64,000 nucleotides of DNA, taken from Flavisphingopyxis sp963800335. GTDB lineage: Bacteria > Pseudomonadota > Alphaproteobacteria > Sphingomonadales > Sphingomonadaceae. The position numbers and the translations under genes were made by a program. The stretch covers positions 372,001 through 436,000 of the forward strand of contig CAWDAN010000001.1 in the NCBI GenBank assembly GCA_963800335.1, given 5' to 3'. The notes under the pieces were generated by a model that saw nothing but the letters and a program-made list of their open reading frames with translations, made no database searches and was not told the DNA's origin. Shown here piece after piece: positions 28,086 through 36,428 of the stretch (positions are counted from its first letter, which is position 1; each line of letters opens with the position of its first letter).

Positions 28086-29089
28086 GTGTACTGCGCGGCG
28101 AACCGGGCCACGACACCCCTACGCTGTTGACCCCGCACATCCTGATCCCGTTCGTCATCTGCACGCTGATCTGGGGATCGACCTGGATCGTCATTCGCGG
28201 GCAATTGGGCGAGGTGCCCGTGACGTGGAGCGTCGCCTATCGCTTTTTCGTCGCCTCGGCCGCGATGTTCGCCTTTGCTTTGTGGAAGCGCAAGCCGCTT
28301 GGCCTCACGCGCGGTGGCCACGCGCTCGCGATGCTGATCGGCCTCACCCAGTTCGTCGGCAATTTCAACTTCGTCTATCGCGCCGAACAGTATGTTACCT
28401 CGGGGCTCGTCGCGGTATTGTTCGCGCTGCTGATGGTGCCCAACACTGTCTTGTCGCGGATATTCCTCGGCAGCGGCCTGTCGCGGCGCTTTCTTCTTGG
28501 CGCGGGCATCGCGATCTGCGGCGTGGCGCTGATGATCGTGCGCGAATACCGCGCGATGGCGCTCACCGGGGGTGACGCCGGCGGCGACGCGGTGCTGCTT
28601 GGCATCGGCCTGACGCTGGCGGGCGTGTTCGCCGCCTCGATCGCCAACGTCACGCAGGGCAGCCGGCTCGCCCGCGCGCAGGACATGGCGGTGATGCTCG
28701 CCTGGGCGATGCTCTATGGCGCGCTCGGCGATGCCGCTTACGCATGGATCACCGCGGGTCCGCCGGTCGTCGCGACCGATGCCGCCTATCTCGGCGGGGT
28801 GCTCTATCTCGGCATTTTCGCCAGCGCGGTCGCCTTTCCGCTCTATTTCGGCATCATTCGCGAAGTCGGCCCCGGCCAGGCGGCATGGTCGAGCATGCTC
28901 GTCCCGATCATCGCGATGCTGATCTCGACGGTGATGGAGGGCTATCGCTGGACGCCCAACGCGATCATCGGCGGCGTGCTCGCGTTTGTCGGCCTGGCGA
29001 TCGCGCTCAAGGCCCGCCCGGCGCGCCCCGTCGTCAGCGGGAACATGACACCGGTGGCGGTTTCGTCCGAGGGCACGCGACCCGAATAG
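28082..29089 (+). CDS. EamA/DMT superfamily transporter
   Basis: A 335-residue membrane protein with about ten hydrophobic segments in two repeats, the layout of the drug/metabolite transporter (EamA) family that exports amino acids or metabolites. TLIWGSTWIVIRGQ at the start of the first repeat is typical. The GTG start overlaps the TGA of the threonine aldolase gene (GTGA), suggesting coupled translation and perhaps export of a threonine- or glycine-related compound; the substrate is inference only. It converges with murA over 30 bp. Confidence 0.88.
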   Translation: MSVLRGEPGHDTPTLLTPHILIPFVICTLIWGSTWIVIRGQLGEVPVTWSVAYRFFVASAAMFAFALWKRKPLGLTRGGHALAMLIGLTQFVGNFNFVYRAEQYVTSGLVAVLFALLMVPNTVLSRIFLGSGLSRRFLLGAGIAICGVALMIVREYRAMALTGGDAGGDAVLLGIGLTLAGVFAASIANVTQGSRLARAQDMAVMLAWAMLYGALGDAAYAWITAGPPVVATDAAYLGGVLYLGIFASAVAFPLYFGIIREVGPGQAAWSSMLVPIIAMLISTVMEGYRWTPNAIIGGVLAFVGLAIALKARPARPVVSGNMTPVAVSSEGTRPE

Positions 29090-29119
29090 ATTGGCTACGC
29101 GCCGCCGTCTCCTGCCGTA

Positions 29120-30403
29120 TCAGCCGCCGTCGATGCGCTCGATATCGGCGCCGACCGCCTGGAGCTTTTCCTCGAGCCGTTCATAGCCGCGATCGAGGTG
29201 ATAGATTCGGCTGACCTGCGTTTCGCCTTCCGCCGCCAACCCCGCGATGATCAGGCTCATCGATGCGCGCAGGTCGGTCGCCATGACCGGCGCACCTTTG
29301 AGGCCGTCGACGCCGCGGACGATCGCGGTATGGCCGTCGACCCTGATGTCGGCGCCCATGCGGGCAAGCTCGGGAACGTGCATGTAGCGGTTCTCGAAGA
29401 TCGTCTCGGTAAGCACGCTGGTGCCCTCGGCGAGCGTCAGCATCGCCATGAACTGCGCCTGCATGTCGGTGGCGAAACCCGGATAGGGCGCGGTGGTCAG
29501 GTTGATGCCGCGCAGCTTCCCGTTCGATCCGACATGGACCGCATCGCCGCGCTGTTCGACCGTCGCGCCCGCATCGACCAGTGCATCGACAGTCGCCTGC
29601 ATCTCGTCGATCCGCGCGCCGACGAGATCGATTTCGCCACCAGTGATCAGTGCCGCGCAGGCATAGCTGCCCGCCTCGATGCGGTCGGGCATGACGTTGT
29701 AGGTCGCACCGTGGAGCCGGTCGCGCCCTTCGATCGTCAGCGTCGCGCCGCCGATCCCGTCGATGCTCGCGCCCATCGCGACGAGGCATTTGCACAAATC
29801 GACGATCTCGGGCTCGCGCGCCGCGTTCTCGATGACGCAGGTGCCCTTGGCGAGCGCGGCGGCCATCAGCGCGTTCTCGGTCGCACCGACCGAAACGACG
29901 GGGAAGCGATAGGTGCCGCCGGCGAGCCGCCCGCCAGGCGCCGTCGCCTTGACGTAACCCGCGGCGATCTCGATCTCGGCGCCGAACGCCTCGAGCGCCT
30001 TAAGATGGAGGTCGATAGGGCGGTTGCCGATCGCGCAGCCGCCGGGCAGCGACACCGTCGCCTCGCCGGTGCGCGCGAGCAAGGGGCCGAGCACGAGGAT
30101 CGATGCGCGCATCTTGCGGACGATGTCGTATGGCGCCATCGTCGCGGTGATGCGGCTTGCGCGGATCGTCATGACACGGCCGAAATCTTCGGGCCGCGAT
30201 CCTTCGATCATCGTCGTCGCGCCAAGTTGGTTAAGCAGGTGGCCGAAGCTGTCGACATCGGCGAGCCGCGGCAGGTTGCGCAACGTCAGCGGTTCGTCGG
30301 TGAGGAGTGCGCACGGCAACAGGGTGAGCGCACTGTTCTTGGCGCCCGAAATCGGGATGCGCCCCTTGAGCGGATTTCCACCGCGAATGACAATCTGATC
30401 CAT
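29120..30403 (-). CDS. murA: UDP-N-acetylglucosamine 1-carboxyvinyltransferase
   Basis: First committed enzyme of peptidoglycan synthesis, transferring enolpyruvate from PEP to UDP-GlcNAc in the cytoplasm. The 427-residue length is exactly typical. Lys22 (GAKNSAL) and the active-site Cys123 in LPGGCAIGNRPID, the residue alkylated by fosfomycin, are present, so the enzyme is predicted to be fosfomycin-sensitive. ATG 30403 is chosen because it gives the standard N-terminus MDQIVIRGG; the frame continues upstream without conservation. It is divergent from the Crp-family regulator across 155 bp in which no clear operator is seen. Confidence 0.97.
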   Translation of the reverse strand: MDQIVIRGGNPLKGRIPISGAKNSALTLLPCALLTDEPLTLRNLPRLADVDSFGHLLNQLGATTMIEGSRPEDFGRVMTIRASRITATMAPYDIVRKMRASILVLGPLLARTGEATVSLPGGCAIGNRPIDLHLKALEAFGAEIEIAAGYVKATAPGGRLAGGTYRFPVVSVGATENALMAAALAKGTCVIENAAREPEIVDLCKCLVAMGASIDGIGGATLTIEGRDRLHGATYNVMPDRIEAGSYACAALITGGEIDLVGARIDEMQATVDALVDAGATVEQRGDAVHVGSNGKLRGINLTTAPYPGFATDMQAQFMAMLTLAEGTSVLTETIFENRYMHVPELARMGADIRVDGHTAIVRGVDGLKGAPVMATDLRASMSLIIAGLAAEGETQVSRIYHLDRGYERLEEKLQAVGADIERIDGG

Positions 30404-30558
30404 CCGAGCGTCATACTGGCTCGGCTTTTCGACGCAAGCCGTCCGGTGTTGGACAGGCGGCGCGTGTGCGACTATGCCGATGCTCGCGGCGGCCGCCCAG
30501 CGTGCCAAAGCACCGGTTTATCCGGCAATCATGGCATATGACGCTTGGGGGACGAACA

Positions 30559-31296
30559 ATGTCGGGAAGTTGTTTTGCTGAGCATCTCAGCCATTTTGTC
30601 GCTCTGAGCGAATCGGAGCGGACTTCGCTGGCGCGGCTCGAAGAGCGCGAACGCGCAATGAAGCGCGGCGAGTTCCTCCAGCGGGAGGGCGACACGGTCG
30701 AGGAAACCTATATCGTCAAGCACGGGCGCCTGATGGGCTATGTCGTCCTCGACGGCGGTAGCCGCCAGATCCTGCGCCATTATTACGCCGGCGATACGCT
30801 GGCGGCGAGCAACACCGTCTATCGCAACGCGTGCGAGACGATCGTCGCGATCGACGATGCCGTCGTCTGTCCGATCGACAAGGACGGCGTGCGCGGGCTG
30901 CTCGAAGAGCATCCGCGCGTCGCTGCGGTGTTGTTCGCGCTCAATCAGGCCGAGCGGGTAACCCTGACCGACCGACTCGCCTCGATCGGGCGGACGCCGG
31001 CAAAGGCGCGCATCGCGGCGATCCTGCTCGACGTGTTGTTCCGCCTCAGGCTGATGAAGCAGGATAAGATCACCACGTTCGAACCGCGCATGACGCAGGA
31101 AGAAATGGGCGATGCCACGGGGCTGACCTCGGTCCACGTCAACCGCATGATGCGCGAACTCGACGAGGATGGCCTGATCAAGCGCGACGGATCGACGATC
31201 ACCGTCGTCGACGAGGCCGGCCTGTGCGAATTGGCGCATTACCAGGACCGGTTCGCCGACCTCGATTTCAGCTGGTTGCCCGCCGCACGCAGCTGA
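30559..31296 (+). CDS. Crp/Fnr family transcriptional regulator
   Basis: A 245-residue regulator: cyclic-nucleotide-binding-like beta-roll (about residues 30-140), dimerisation helix, then a winged HTH (MTQEEMGDATGLTSVHVNRM). Only one cysteine (residue 5) precedes the sensor domain, so the Fnr-type iron-sulfur cluster is absent; the ligand, if any, is unknown. ATG 30559 is favoured by GGGGGA eight bases upstream over the in-frame ATG at 30538. Its target genes cannot be predicted from the window. Confidence 0.9.
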   Translation: MSGSCFAEHLSHFVALSESERTSLARLEERERAMKRGEFLQREGDTVEETYIVKHGRLMGYVVLDGGSRQILRHYYAGDTLAASNTVYRNACETIVAIDDAVVCPIDKDGVRGLLEEHPRVAAVLFALNQAERVTLTDRLASIGRTPAKARIAAILLDVLFRLRLMKQDKITTFEPRMTQEEMGDATGLTSVHVNRMMRELDEDGLIKRDGSTITVVDEAGLCELAHYQDRFADLDFSWLPAARS

Positions 31297-31313
31297 GCTT
31301 TATGCATTGGTGC

Positions 31314-31331
31314 GGGACAGCAGGCTGTCCC
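31314..31331. terminator. Hairpin between convergent crp-family gene and clpS
   Basis: GGGACAG and CTGTCCC form a perfect 7-bp stem with a CAGG loop, 17 bp after the regulator stop and 34 bp after the clpS stop. There is no T-run, so it may be a weak or factor-assisted terminator serving both strands. Confidence 0.5.
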
Positions 31332-31365
31332 TATGCGCGGTACAATGTAGGGCGAAAGCCGGAAA

Positions 31366-31764
31366 CTACGCCTTTTCGACGGTGCACTGCAGCGGGTGCT
31401 GGTTTTCGCGCGCGCAGTCCATCACCTGCGTCGCCTTCATCTCGGCGACTTCGTAGCTGAATGTCCCGCACACGCCGACGCCGCGCTGGTGGACGTGGAG
31501 CATGACCTGCGTCGCTTCCTCCATGTCCATCTTGAAAAAGCGCTGCAGGACAAGGACGACGAACTCCATAGGCGTATAGTCGTCGTTGAGCATCAGCACC
31601 TTGTACATCGAAGGCTGCTTGGTTTTCGTCCGCGTGCGCGTGGCAACGCCGGTCGAATTGTCGCCGTCGCCCTCGTCGATGCGCGGCGGCTTGCTCGCCG
31701 CGCGCACAGCTGCGGCGTCGGCATTGCGGGGCATCGGCGAGGGGGGGCGCATAAGGGTCGTCAT
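31366..31764 (-). CDS. clpS: ATP-dependent Clp protease adaptor ClpS
   Basis: A 132-residue adaptor that delivers N-degron substrates to ClpAP. The ClpS core is unmistakable: VLMLNDDYTPMEFVV, then FFKMDMEEATQVMLHVHQRG and the C-terminal HPLQCTVEKA. An unstructured N-terminal extension of about 50 residues precedes the core. The start at 31764 has GAGG only three bases before it; the in-frame ATG at 31752 is an alternative. clpA is not adjacent in this window. Confidence 0.94.
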   Translation of the reverse strand: MTTLMRPPSPMPRNADAAAVRAASKPPRIDEGDGDNSTGVATRTRTKTKQPSMYKVLMLNDDYTPMEFVVLVLQRFFKMDMEEATQVMLHVHQRGVGVCGTFSYEVAEMKATQVMDCARENQHPLQCTVEKA

Positions 31765-31830
31765 TGCCTCAGAATATGGCACGTGGGGGGCAGGAAACAA
31801 GAGCATTGGGCGGCTTTCATCGCCCCATGC

Positions 31831-31864
31831 AAAAGGGCCGCCCCAGCCCAAGGCGGAGCGGCCC
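31831..31864 (-). terminator. Rho-independent-type terminator of the phasin gene
   Basis: Read on the minus strand, GGGCCGC pairs with GCGGCCC around an inner GC-rich part and is followed by TTTT. It begins about 40 bp after the phasin stop and lies before clpS, which is transcribed in the same direction. Confidence 0.7.
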
Positions 31865-31905
31865 GTTTGTCGGGGAGCGGACAGGCCGCACCGGCGCGAC
31901 ACCTA

Positions 31906-32631
31906 TCAGGCGGCGGTCTTGATCTTCGCTGCGGCTTCGGCGAACCGGTTCGACAGCGGCTGGAAGCTTTCGCCGGCCAGCTTGACCATGGCTTCGCTGT
32001 TCTTCGATGCCTGGGCGACGAGCATGTCGAAGCTCGAACGGACATAGTCGCCGTGCAGCTGGAACAGCTCGGCAGGCGTCTTGACCGCGGCATATTTCTT
32101 GGCGACGCCGGTGGCGTCCTCGAACGACTTGCGCGAGAATTCCATCGTGTCTTCGCCGATCGACTTCAGGCCCTTGGCGGTGATCTTCGTGCTCTCGACG
32201 ATCGCTTCGACATTGCCCTTCGAGAAAGCGGTGACTTCCTCGGCAGCCTTGGCGGTCTTCTCCATCGTTTCGCGCGTCTTGGCGCTGGCGTCGGCGACGA
32301 GTGTCTCGACGCGTGCCTTGGTGTCTTCGGTGACCTTCTTGGCGGTCTTGGTCATGGTCTTGACGGTATCGTTCATGGTGGTGGGTCCTTTCTGGGCGGG
32401 CGAGCGCGTGGCGGTCGTCCGGCTGGTTTTGGTCGTTGATTTGGTCGATGTCTTCTTGGCCGCAGCGCGGCGACGCGGGGCGGGCTTGGCCGGAGCGGCC
32501 TTTTGGACCTTCGGCTTGGCGGCGCTTTTCGGTGCGGGCGCGGCCTTGGCAGCGGGCGTCTTGGTGCCGGCGTCGCTCGATGCCTGGGCGAACGCCTGTT
32601 CAGCGGAGTCGGTCTTTTTCACGTCGGCCAT
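31906..32631 (-). CDS. Phasin family protein (PHA granule-associated)
   Basis: A 241-residue protein in two parts: an Ala/Lys/Pro-rich N-terminal half (about residues 1-85, resembling histone-like tails) and an amphipathic helical phasin domain (about 110-235, with LFQLHGDYVRSSFDMLVAQ). Phasins coat polyhydroxyalkanoate granules and limit their size. It lies directly downstream of phaC on the same strand but has its own promoter. The basic N-terminal tail may bind DNA or RNA, as proposed for some granule-nucleoid linker proteins; this is inference. Confidence 0.92.
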   Translation of the reverse strand: MADVKKTDSAEQAFAQASSDAGTKTPAAKAAPAPKSAAKPKVQKAAPAKPAPRRRAAAKKTSTKSTTKTSRTTATRSPAQKGPTTMNDTVKTMTKTAKKVTEDTKARVETLVADASAKTRETMEKTAKAAEEVTAFSKGNVEAIVESTKITAKGLKSIGEDTMEFSRKSFEDATGVAKKYAAVKTPAELFQLHGDYVRSSFDMLVAQASKNSEAMVKLAGESFQPLSNRFAEAAAKIKTAA

Positions 32632-32649
32632 ATCGATGTCATCCTTTGC

Positions 32650-32661
32650 TGCAGTGCAACA
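32650..32661 (-). promoter_or_regulatory. Phasin operator box 1 (downstream copy)
   Basis: The plus-strand sequence TGCAGTGCAACA occurs twice around the phasin promoter. This copy overlaps the -10 and presumed transcription start. TGCA-rich repeats of this sort are bound by PhaR-type repressors at phasin genes of other PHA producers, so an autoregulated PhaR site is inferred. Confidence 0.5.
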
Positions 32662-32686
32662 TAGACCATCGCGCGTTCGATTTCAA
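32658..32686 (-). promoter_or_regulatory. Sigma-70-type promoter of the phasin gene
   Basis: On the minus strand TTGAAA (plus 32681-32686) and TATGTT (32658-32663) are separated by exactly 17 bases and lie about 30 bp upstream of the phasin start. The two TGCA boxes flank this promoter, one just upstream of the -35 and one over the -10. Confidence 0.6.
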
Positions 32687-32696
32687 GGTATTTTTG

Positions 32697-32708
32697 TGCA
32701 GTGCAACA
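32697..32708 (-). promoter_or_regulatory. Phasin operator box 2 (upstream copy)
   Basis: A second exact copy of the 12-base box TGCAGTGCAACA, 47 bp from the first and just upstream of the -35 element. The symmetric flanking of the promoter suggests cooperative or looping repression. Confidence 0.5.
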
Positions 32709-32733
32709 AAGGTCCCGAGATGATCAAACCGAC

Positions 32734-32754
32734 CCTCTCCCCATCGGGGAGAGG
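32734..32754. repeat. Perfect hairpin of a sphingomonad-type interspersed repeat, possibly the phaC terminator
   Basis: CCTCTCCCC and GGGGAGAGG form a perfect 9-bp stem with a 3-base loop, and a related GGAGAGGGG arm recurs at about 32790-32800. This layout resembles a widespread interspersed repeat of sphingomonad genomes. It lies 100 bp beyond the phaC stop and could end that transcript. Confidence 0.6.
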
Positions 32755-32854
32755 CAGCGAGACTTATGGGCGCAGCCCGTTAGTCGCAGCGGAGAGGGGC
32801 GCGTAACGCGGTCGCGCCGAGCCAAGCCTGTCCATCACGCGAGAGAGCGCGCTG

Positions 32855-34675
32855 CTAACGCGTCTTCACATAGCGGCCCGGCGCATCCTCGATCGCCTTG
32901 CTCTTGCCCTTGCCGGGGATGCGCGCGCCCTTGGCGGCGACCTCGACATAATCCTGCTCGCGGATCCAGCCGATCCAGTCGGTCCACCAGCTGCCCTCGT
33001 GCTGCGTCGCGCCGTCGACAAAGTCTTCGAAGCCGGCCACGTCGGCATTGTCGTTGGTCCAATAGCCGTATTTCTTCGCGTCGGGGTGGTTGATCACGCC
33101 CGCGATATGGCCCGATCCGGCGAGCGTGAACTGCTTCGGCCCCGACAGATGGTCCATCATCCGCCAGACGCTTTCGGCCGGCGCGATATGGTCCTCGCGC
33201 CCCGCCTGGATATAGGCGGGTGTCTTGATTTTCGTGAGATCGATCGGCGTGCCGTCGACGACCATCGCGCCCGGTACGACGAGCTTGTTGTCGCGATACA
33301 TGTCCTTGAGATAGCCGCGATGCCATTTGGCGGGCAGGTTGGTCGTGTCGCCGTTCCAGTGGAGCATGTCGAACGCCGGATAGGGCTCGCCCATCAAATA
33401 GTTGTTGACGACATAGTTCCAGATGAGGTCGCGTCCGCGCAGCGCGTTGAACGTCGCGGCCATGTAGCGGCCGTCATAATAGCCGTCGGTCTCGAGGCTC
33501 TCGATCAGTTTGAGGTGCTCGTCGCCGGTCATCAGCTTGAGGTCGCCGGCGCGCTCGAAATCGACCTGCGCGGTAAAAAAGGTCGCCGACTTGATCCGCT
33601 CGGCCTCGCCGCGCGCGGTGAGCATCGCGAGCGTTGCCGCCAGCGTCGTGCCGGCAACGCAATAGCCGATCGCATGGACCGCATCGACGTCGAGCACGTC
33701 GCGGATCGTGTCGACCGCATCGACCTGCGCCGCGACATAGTCGTCCCATTCGATATCGGCGAGGCTGGCATCGGCCGATTTCCACGACACGACGAATACG
33801 CTCAGCCCCTGTTCGACCGCCCAGGCGATGAAGCTTTTCTTCGGGTTGAGGTCGAGGATGTAGAAACGGTTGATCCACGGCGGGAAAATCACCAGCGGCA
33901 CTTCGAGCACGCTCTCGGTCTTCGGGGCGTACTGGATCAGCTGGTAGAGCCGCGTCTCGTGGATCACCTTGCCCGGCGTCGCGGCGATGTTGCGGCCGAT
34001 CTCGAACGCCTCGCTGTCGGTGTGCCGCAATTGCCCGCGGTCGAGGTCGGCGAGCATGTTGGCAAGACCCGTGATCAAATTCTCGCCGCGCGTCTCGATC
34101 GTTCGGCGCAGCACCGCGGGATTGGTCGCGGCGAAATTGGTCGGGCTCATCGCGTCGAGGAAGCCGCGCGTCGCAAAGCGCATCTGCGCCTTCTGATCGG
34201 GATCGATGCCGTCGATCGCATCGACCATCGTTTCGAGCTGGCTGGCGATCGCTTCGTAGCTCTGGCGGATGAACGCGAAGGCGGGCTGCTCGGTCCAGGC
34301 GGGATCGGTGAAGCGGCGATCGGCGGGCGGCGCCTCGCGCTCTTCGGCATCCTTGTCGCTCGCGGCGCTGTCGAAACCGCTCATCCGCGTCCAGAAATCG
34401 AGTCCCTGCTGCCAGACCGCCATGCCCTGTGCCATCGACTGCGCAATCACGTCGCCGCCCGCTGGTGCCACGGGCAGTTCGGCGAACGGCGAGGGCATGC
34501 GCGCGATCATCGCCTGCGCCTTGGCCGGGTCCCAGGTCTTGAGGGCGTGCGTCATCAGCATCTGCTGTGCGCGGCCGATCACCCCGGTCCAGTGCTGCAT
34601 GTCCTCGAGAGTGGGCAGCGCGTCCGGTGCCATCGTATCGCCCATCGGGTTGTTCATCGTGTCGCTGTCGGTCAT
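32855..34675 (-). CDS. phaC: Class I poly(3-hydroxyalkanoate) synthase
   Basis: A 606-residue polymerase that joins hydroxyacyl-CoA monomers into PHA at the granule surface. The lipase-like box with the catalytic cysteine is present (GYCVAGT, Cys339), followed by the catalytic Asp (REDHIAP) and His (SGHIAGVIN). The length and the N-terminal PhaC domain fit class I enzymes, which need no PhaE or PhaR subunit. AGAGGAC precedes the ATG at 34675. phaA and phaB are not in the window; the phasin gene follows downstream with its own promoter. Confidence 0.96.
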   Translation of the reverse strand: MTDSDTMNNPMGDTMAPDALPTLEDMQHWTGVIGRAQQMLMTHALKTWDPAKAQAMIARMPSPFAELPVAPAGGDVIAQSMAQGMAVWQQGLDFWTRMSGFDSAASDKDAEEREAPPADRRFTDPAWTEQPAFAFIRQSYEAIASQLETMVDAIDGIDPDQKAQMRFATRGFLDAMSPTNFAATNPAVLRRTIETRGENLITGLANMLADLDRGQLRHTDSEAFEIGRNIAATPGKVIHETRLYQLIQYAPKTESVLEVPLVIFPPWINRFYILDLNPKKSFIAWAVEQGLSVFVVSWKSADASLADIEWDDYVAAQVDAVDTIRDVLDVDAVHAIGYCVAGTTLAATLAMLTARGEAERIKSATFFTAQVDFERAGDLKLMTGDEHLKLIESLETDGYYDGRYMAATFNALRGRDLIWNYVVNNYLMGEPYPAFDMLHWNGDTTNLPAKWHRGYLKDMYRDNKLVVPGAMVVDGTPIDLTKIKTPAYIQAGREDHIAPAESVWRMMDHLSGPKQFTLAGSGHIAGVINHPDAKKYGYWTNDNADVAGFEDFVDGATQHEGSWWTDWIGWIREQDYVEVAAKGARIPGKGKSKAIEDAPGRYVKTR

Positions 34676-34725
34676 GCGTTTGTCCTCTTGGTCGGCCGAT
34701 CATCAGGCGGGGCCGGACGTCGTTC

Positions 34726-34737
34726 GCGCTATAGCGC
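34726..34737. promoter_or_regulatory. Palindrome in the phaC/aminotransferase divergent region
   Basis: GCGCTATAGCGC is a perfect 12-base palindrome about 50 bp upstream of phaC. No regulator is recognised for it, and chance is not excluded in GC-rich DNA. Confidence 0.25.
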
Positions 34738-34759
34738 TCGCGGGCCGTGTCAGCTAGCA

Positions 34760-34771
34760 CTCTGGCCAGAG
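34760..34771. promoter_or_regulatory. Second palindrome, just upstream of the aminotransferase
   Basis: CTCTGGCCAGAG is a perfect 12-base palindrome 23 bp before the aminotransferase ATG, positioned where a repressor could block initiation. No known consensus is recognised. Confidence 0.25.
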
Positions 34772-34794
34772 CAACAATGATGGCATGACCGTTT

Positions 34795-36003
34795 ATGTCC
34801 GACGAATTCTACCGCATCCGCCGCCTGCCGCCTTATGTCTTTGCCGAGGTCAACGCGATGAAGGCCGCGGCGCGCGCGCGCGGCGAGGACATTGTCGATC
34901 TCGGCATGGGCAATCCCGACGGTGCGCCGCCCGCCCATGTCATCGAAAAGCTCGCCGAGGTCGCGCGCAATCCGCACGCGCACGGCTATTCGGCATCAAA
35001 GGGAATCAAGGGCCTGAGAAAGGCGCAGGCCGATTATTACGCGCGCCGCTTCAACGTCGATCTCGATCCCGACCGCGAGGTGATCGTCACTTTGGGATCG
35101 AAGGAAGGGCTCGCCAACCTCGCGCAGGCGATCACCGCGCCGGGCGATGTCGTCCTCGCGCCCAACCCGAGCTACCCGATCCACGCCTTCGGTTTCATCA
35201 TTGCCGGCGCGTCGATCCGTTCGATCCCCGCCGCACCGGGCGAGGATTTCTTCCGCCGGCTCGATTACGCGATGCGCTATACCGTGCCCGCGCCCAAGGT
35301 GCTCGTGATCGGCTATCCGTCGAACCCGACCGCCTATGTCGCCAGCCTCGATTTCTATCGCGAGGTCGTCGCCTTTGCCAAGCAGCACGACCTCATCGTT
35401 ATCTCCGACCTTGCCTATGCCGAGATTTATTTCGGCGACACGCCGACCCCCTCGATCCTCCAGGTTCCGGGCGGCAAGGACGTTGCGGTCGAGTTCACCT
35501 CGCTGTCCAAGACCTATTCGATGGCGGGCTGGCGGATCGGCTTCGCGGTCGGCAATGCGCGCCTCATCGATGCCCTCGCTCGCGTGAAATCCTATCTCGA
35601 TTACGGCGCCTTCACCCCGATCCAGGCCGCGGCCACCGCTGCCTTGAACGGCCCGCAGGATATCGTTGCGGCCAACCGCGCATTGTACAAGAAACGCCGC
35701 GACGTTCTGGTCGACAGCTTCGGCCGCGCCGGTTGGGACATCCCCGTTCCCGAGGCGTCGATGTTCGCCTGGGCGCCGATTCCGCCCGCGCTCGCCGAGA
35801 TGGGTTCGGTCGAATTCGCCAAGGACCTGCTGACGCACGCCGGGGTCGCGGTCGCGCCCGGCGCTGGTTTCGGCGAGGAGGGCGAGGGGTTTGTCCGCCT
35901 CGCGCTGGTCGAGAACGAACAGCGCATCCGCCAGGCGGCGCGCGGGCTCAAACGCTATCTCGCCGCCCGCGGCGTCGCGATACCCGCCGAGCCAGTCGCG
36001 TGA
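34795..36003 (+). CDS. Class I/II aminotransferase (AlaC-like)
   Basis: A 402-residue fold-type I PLP aminotransferase. The cofactor lysine lies in TSLSKTYSMAGWRIGF, the Asn/Pro motif in YPSNPTAYVA, and the Asp/Tyr motif in VISDLAYAEIYF. It is closest in pattern to E. coli AlaC (glutamate-pyruvate aminotransferase), a group often labelled LL-diaminopimelate aminotransferase; which activity applies cannot be decided here. ATG 34795 is used although no good ribosome site precedes it. Its TGA overlaps the following GTG start. Confidence 0.9.
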   Translation: MSDEFYRIRRLPPYVFAEVNAMKAAARARGEDIVDLGMGNPDGAPPAHVIEKLAEVARNPHAHGYSASKGIKGLRKAQADYYARRFNVDLDPDREVIVTLGSKEGLANLAQAITAPGDVVLAPNPSYPIHAFGFIIAGASIRSIPAAPGEDFFRRLDYAMRYTVPAPKVLVIGYPSNPTAYVASLDFYREVVAFAKQHDLIVISDLAYAEIYFGDTPTPSILQVPGGKDVAVEFTSLSKTYSMAGWRIGFAVGNARLIDALARVKSYLDYGAFTPIQAAATAALNGPQDIVAANRALYKKRRDVLVDSFGRAGWDIPVPEASMFAWAPIPPALAEMGSVEFAKDLLTHAGVAVAPGAGFGEEGEGFVRLALVENEQRIRQAARGLKRYLAARGVAIPAEPVA

Positions 36004-36428
36004 TCGGCGAGACGATCCAGCTCAGCCTCGCGCCCGCCTTCCTGCTGGTGGCGACGAGCGGTATCCTCAACGTCGTCACCGGGCGGCTGGCACGCGTCGT
36101 CGATCGCGCGCGCAAGCTGATCGAACAGCATGGCGATACGCGCGGTGTCGAACATGCCCGCGTCGTCGCGGAACTGCGCCTGCTCGACCGGCGGATGGTG
36201 ATCATCAACTGGTCGGTCGGCCTCGCCGTCGCATGCGGCATCACCGTGTGCCTGATGGTCGCGATGCTGTTCTTGGTTGGCGCGGGGCATATCGATCTCG
36301 GCATGCCCGTCTCGGCACTGTTCATTATCGCGATGACGCTGCTGCTCGGATCGTTACTGCTGTTCCTGATCGAGGTTCGCCTCGCGATCCGCACCATCCA
36401 CGTACCGATGGAGTTGCTCGAAAAATGA
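36000..36428 (+). CDS. DUF2721 family membrane protein
   Basis: A 142-residue protein with three hydrophobic segments (about residues 8-28, 66-90 and 102-127) and a charged cytoplasmic loop after the first (LARVVDRARKLIEQ), the layout of DUF2721. The function is unknown. The GTG at 36000 overlaps the aminotransferase stop (GTGA), and its own stop overlaps the next ATG, so three genes form one coupled unit. Confidence 0.85.
   Translation: MIGETIQLSLAPAFLLVATSGILNVVTGRLARVVDRARKLIEQHGDTRGVEHARVVAELRLLDRRMVIINWSVGLAVACGITVCLMVAMLFLVGAGHIDLGMPVSALFIIAMTLLLGSLLLFLIEVRLAIRTIHVPMELLEK

Noticed and set aside
34726..34771. The two 12-base palindromes near phaC as PhaR operators
   Set aside because: They share no sequence with the TGCA boxes at the phasin promoter; listed only as low-confidence palindromes.
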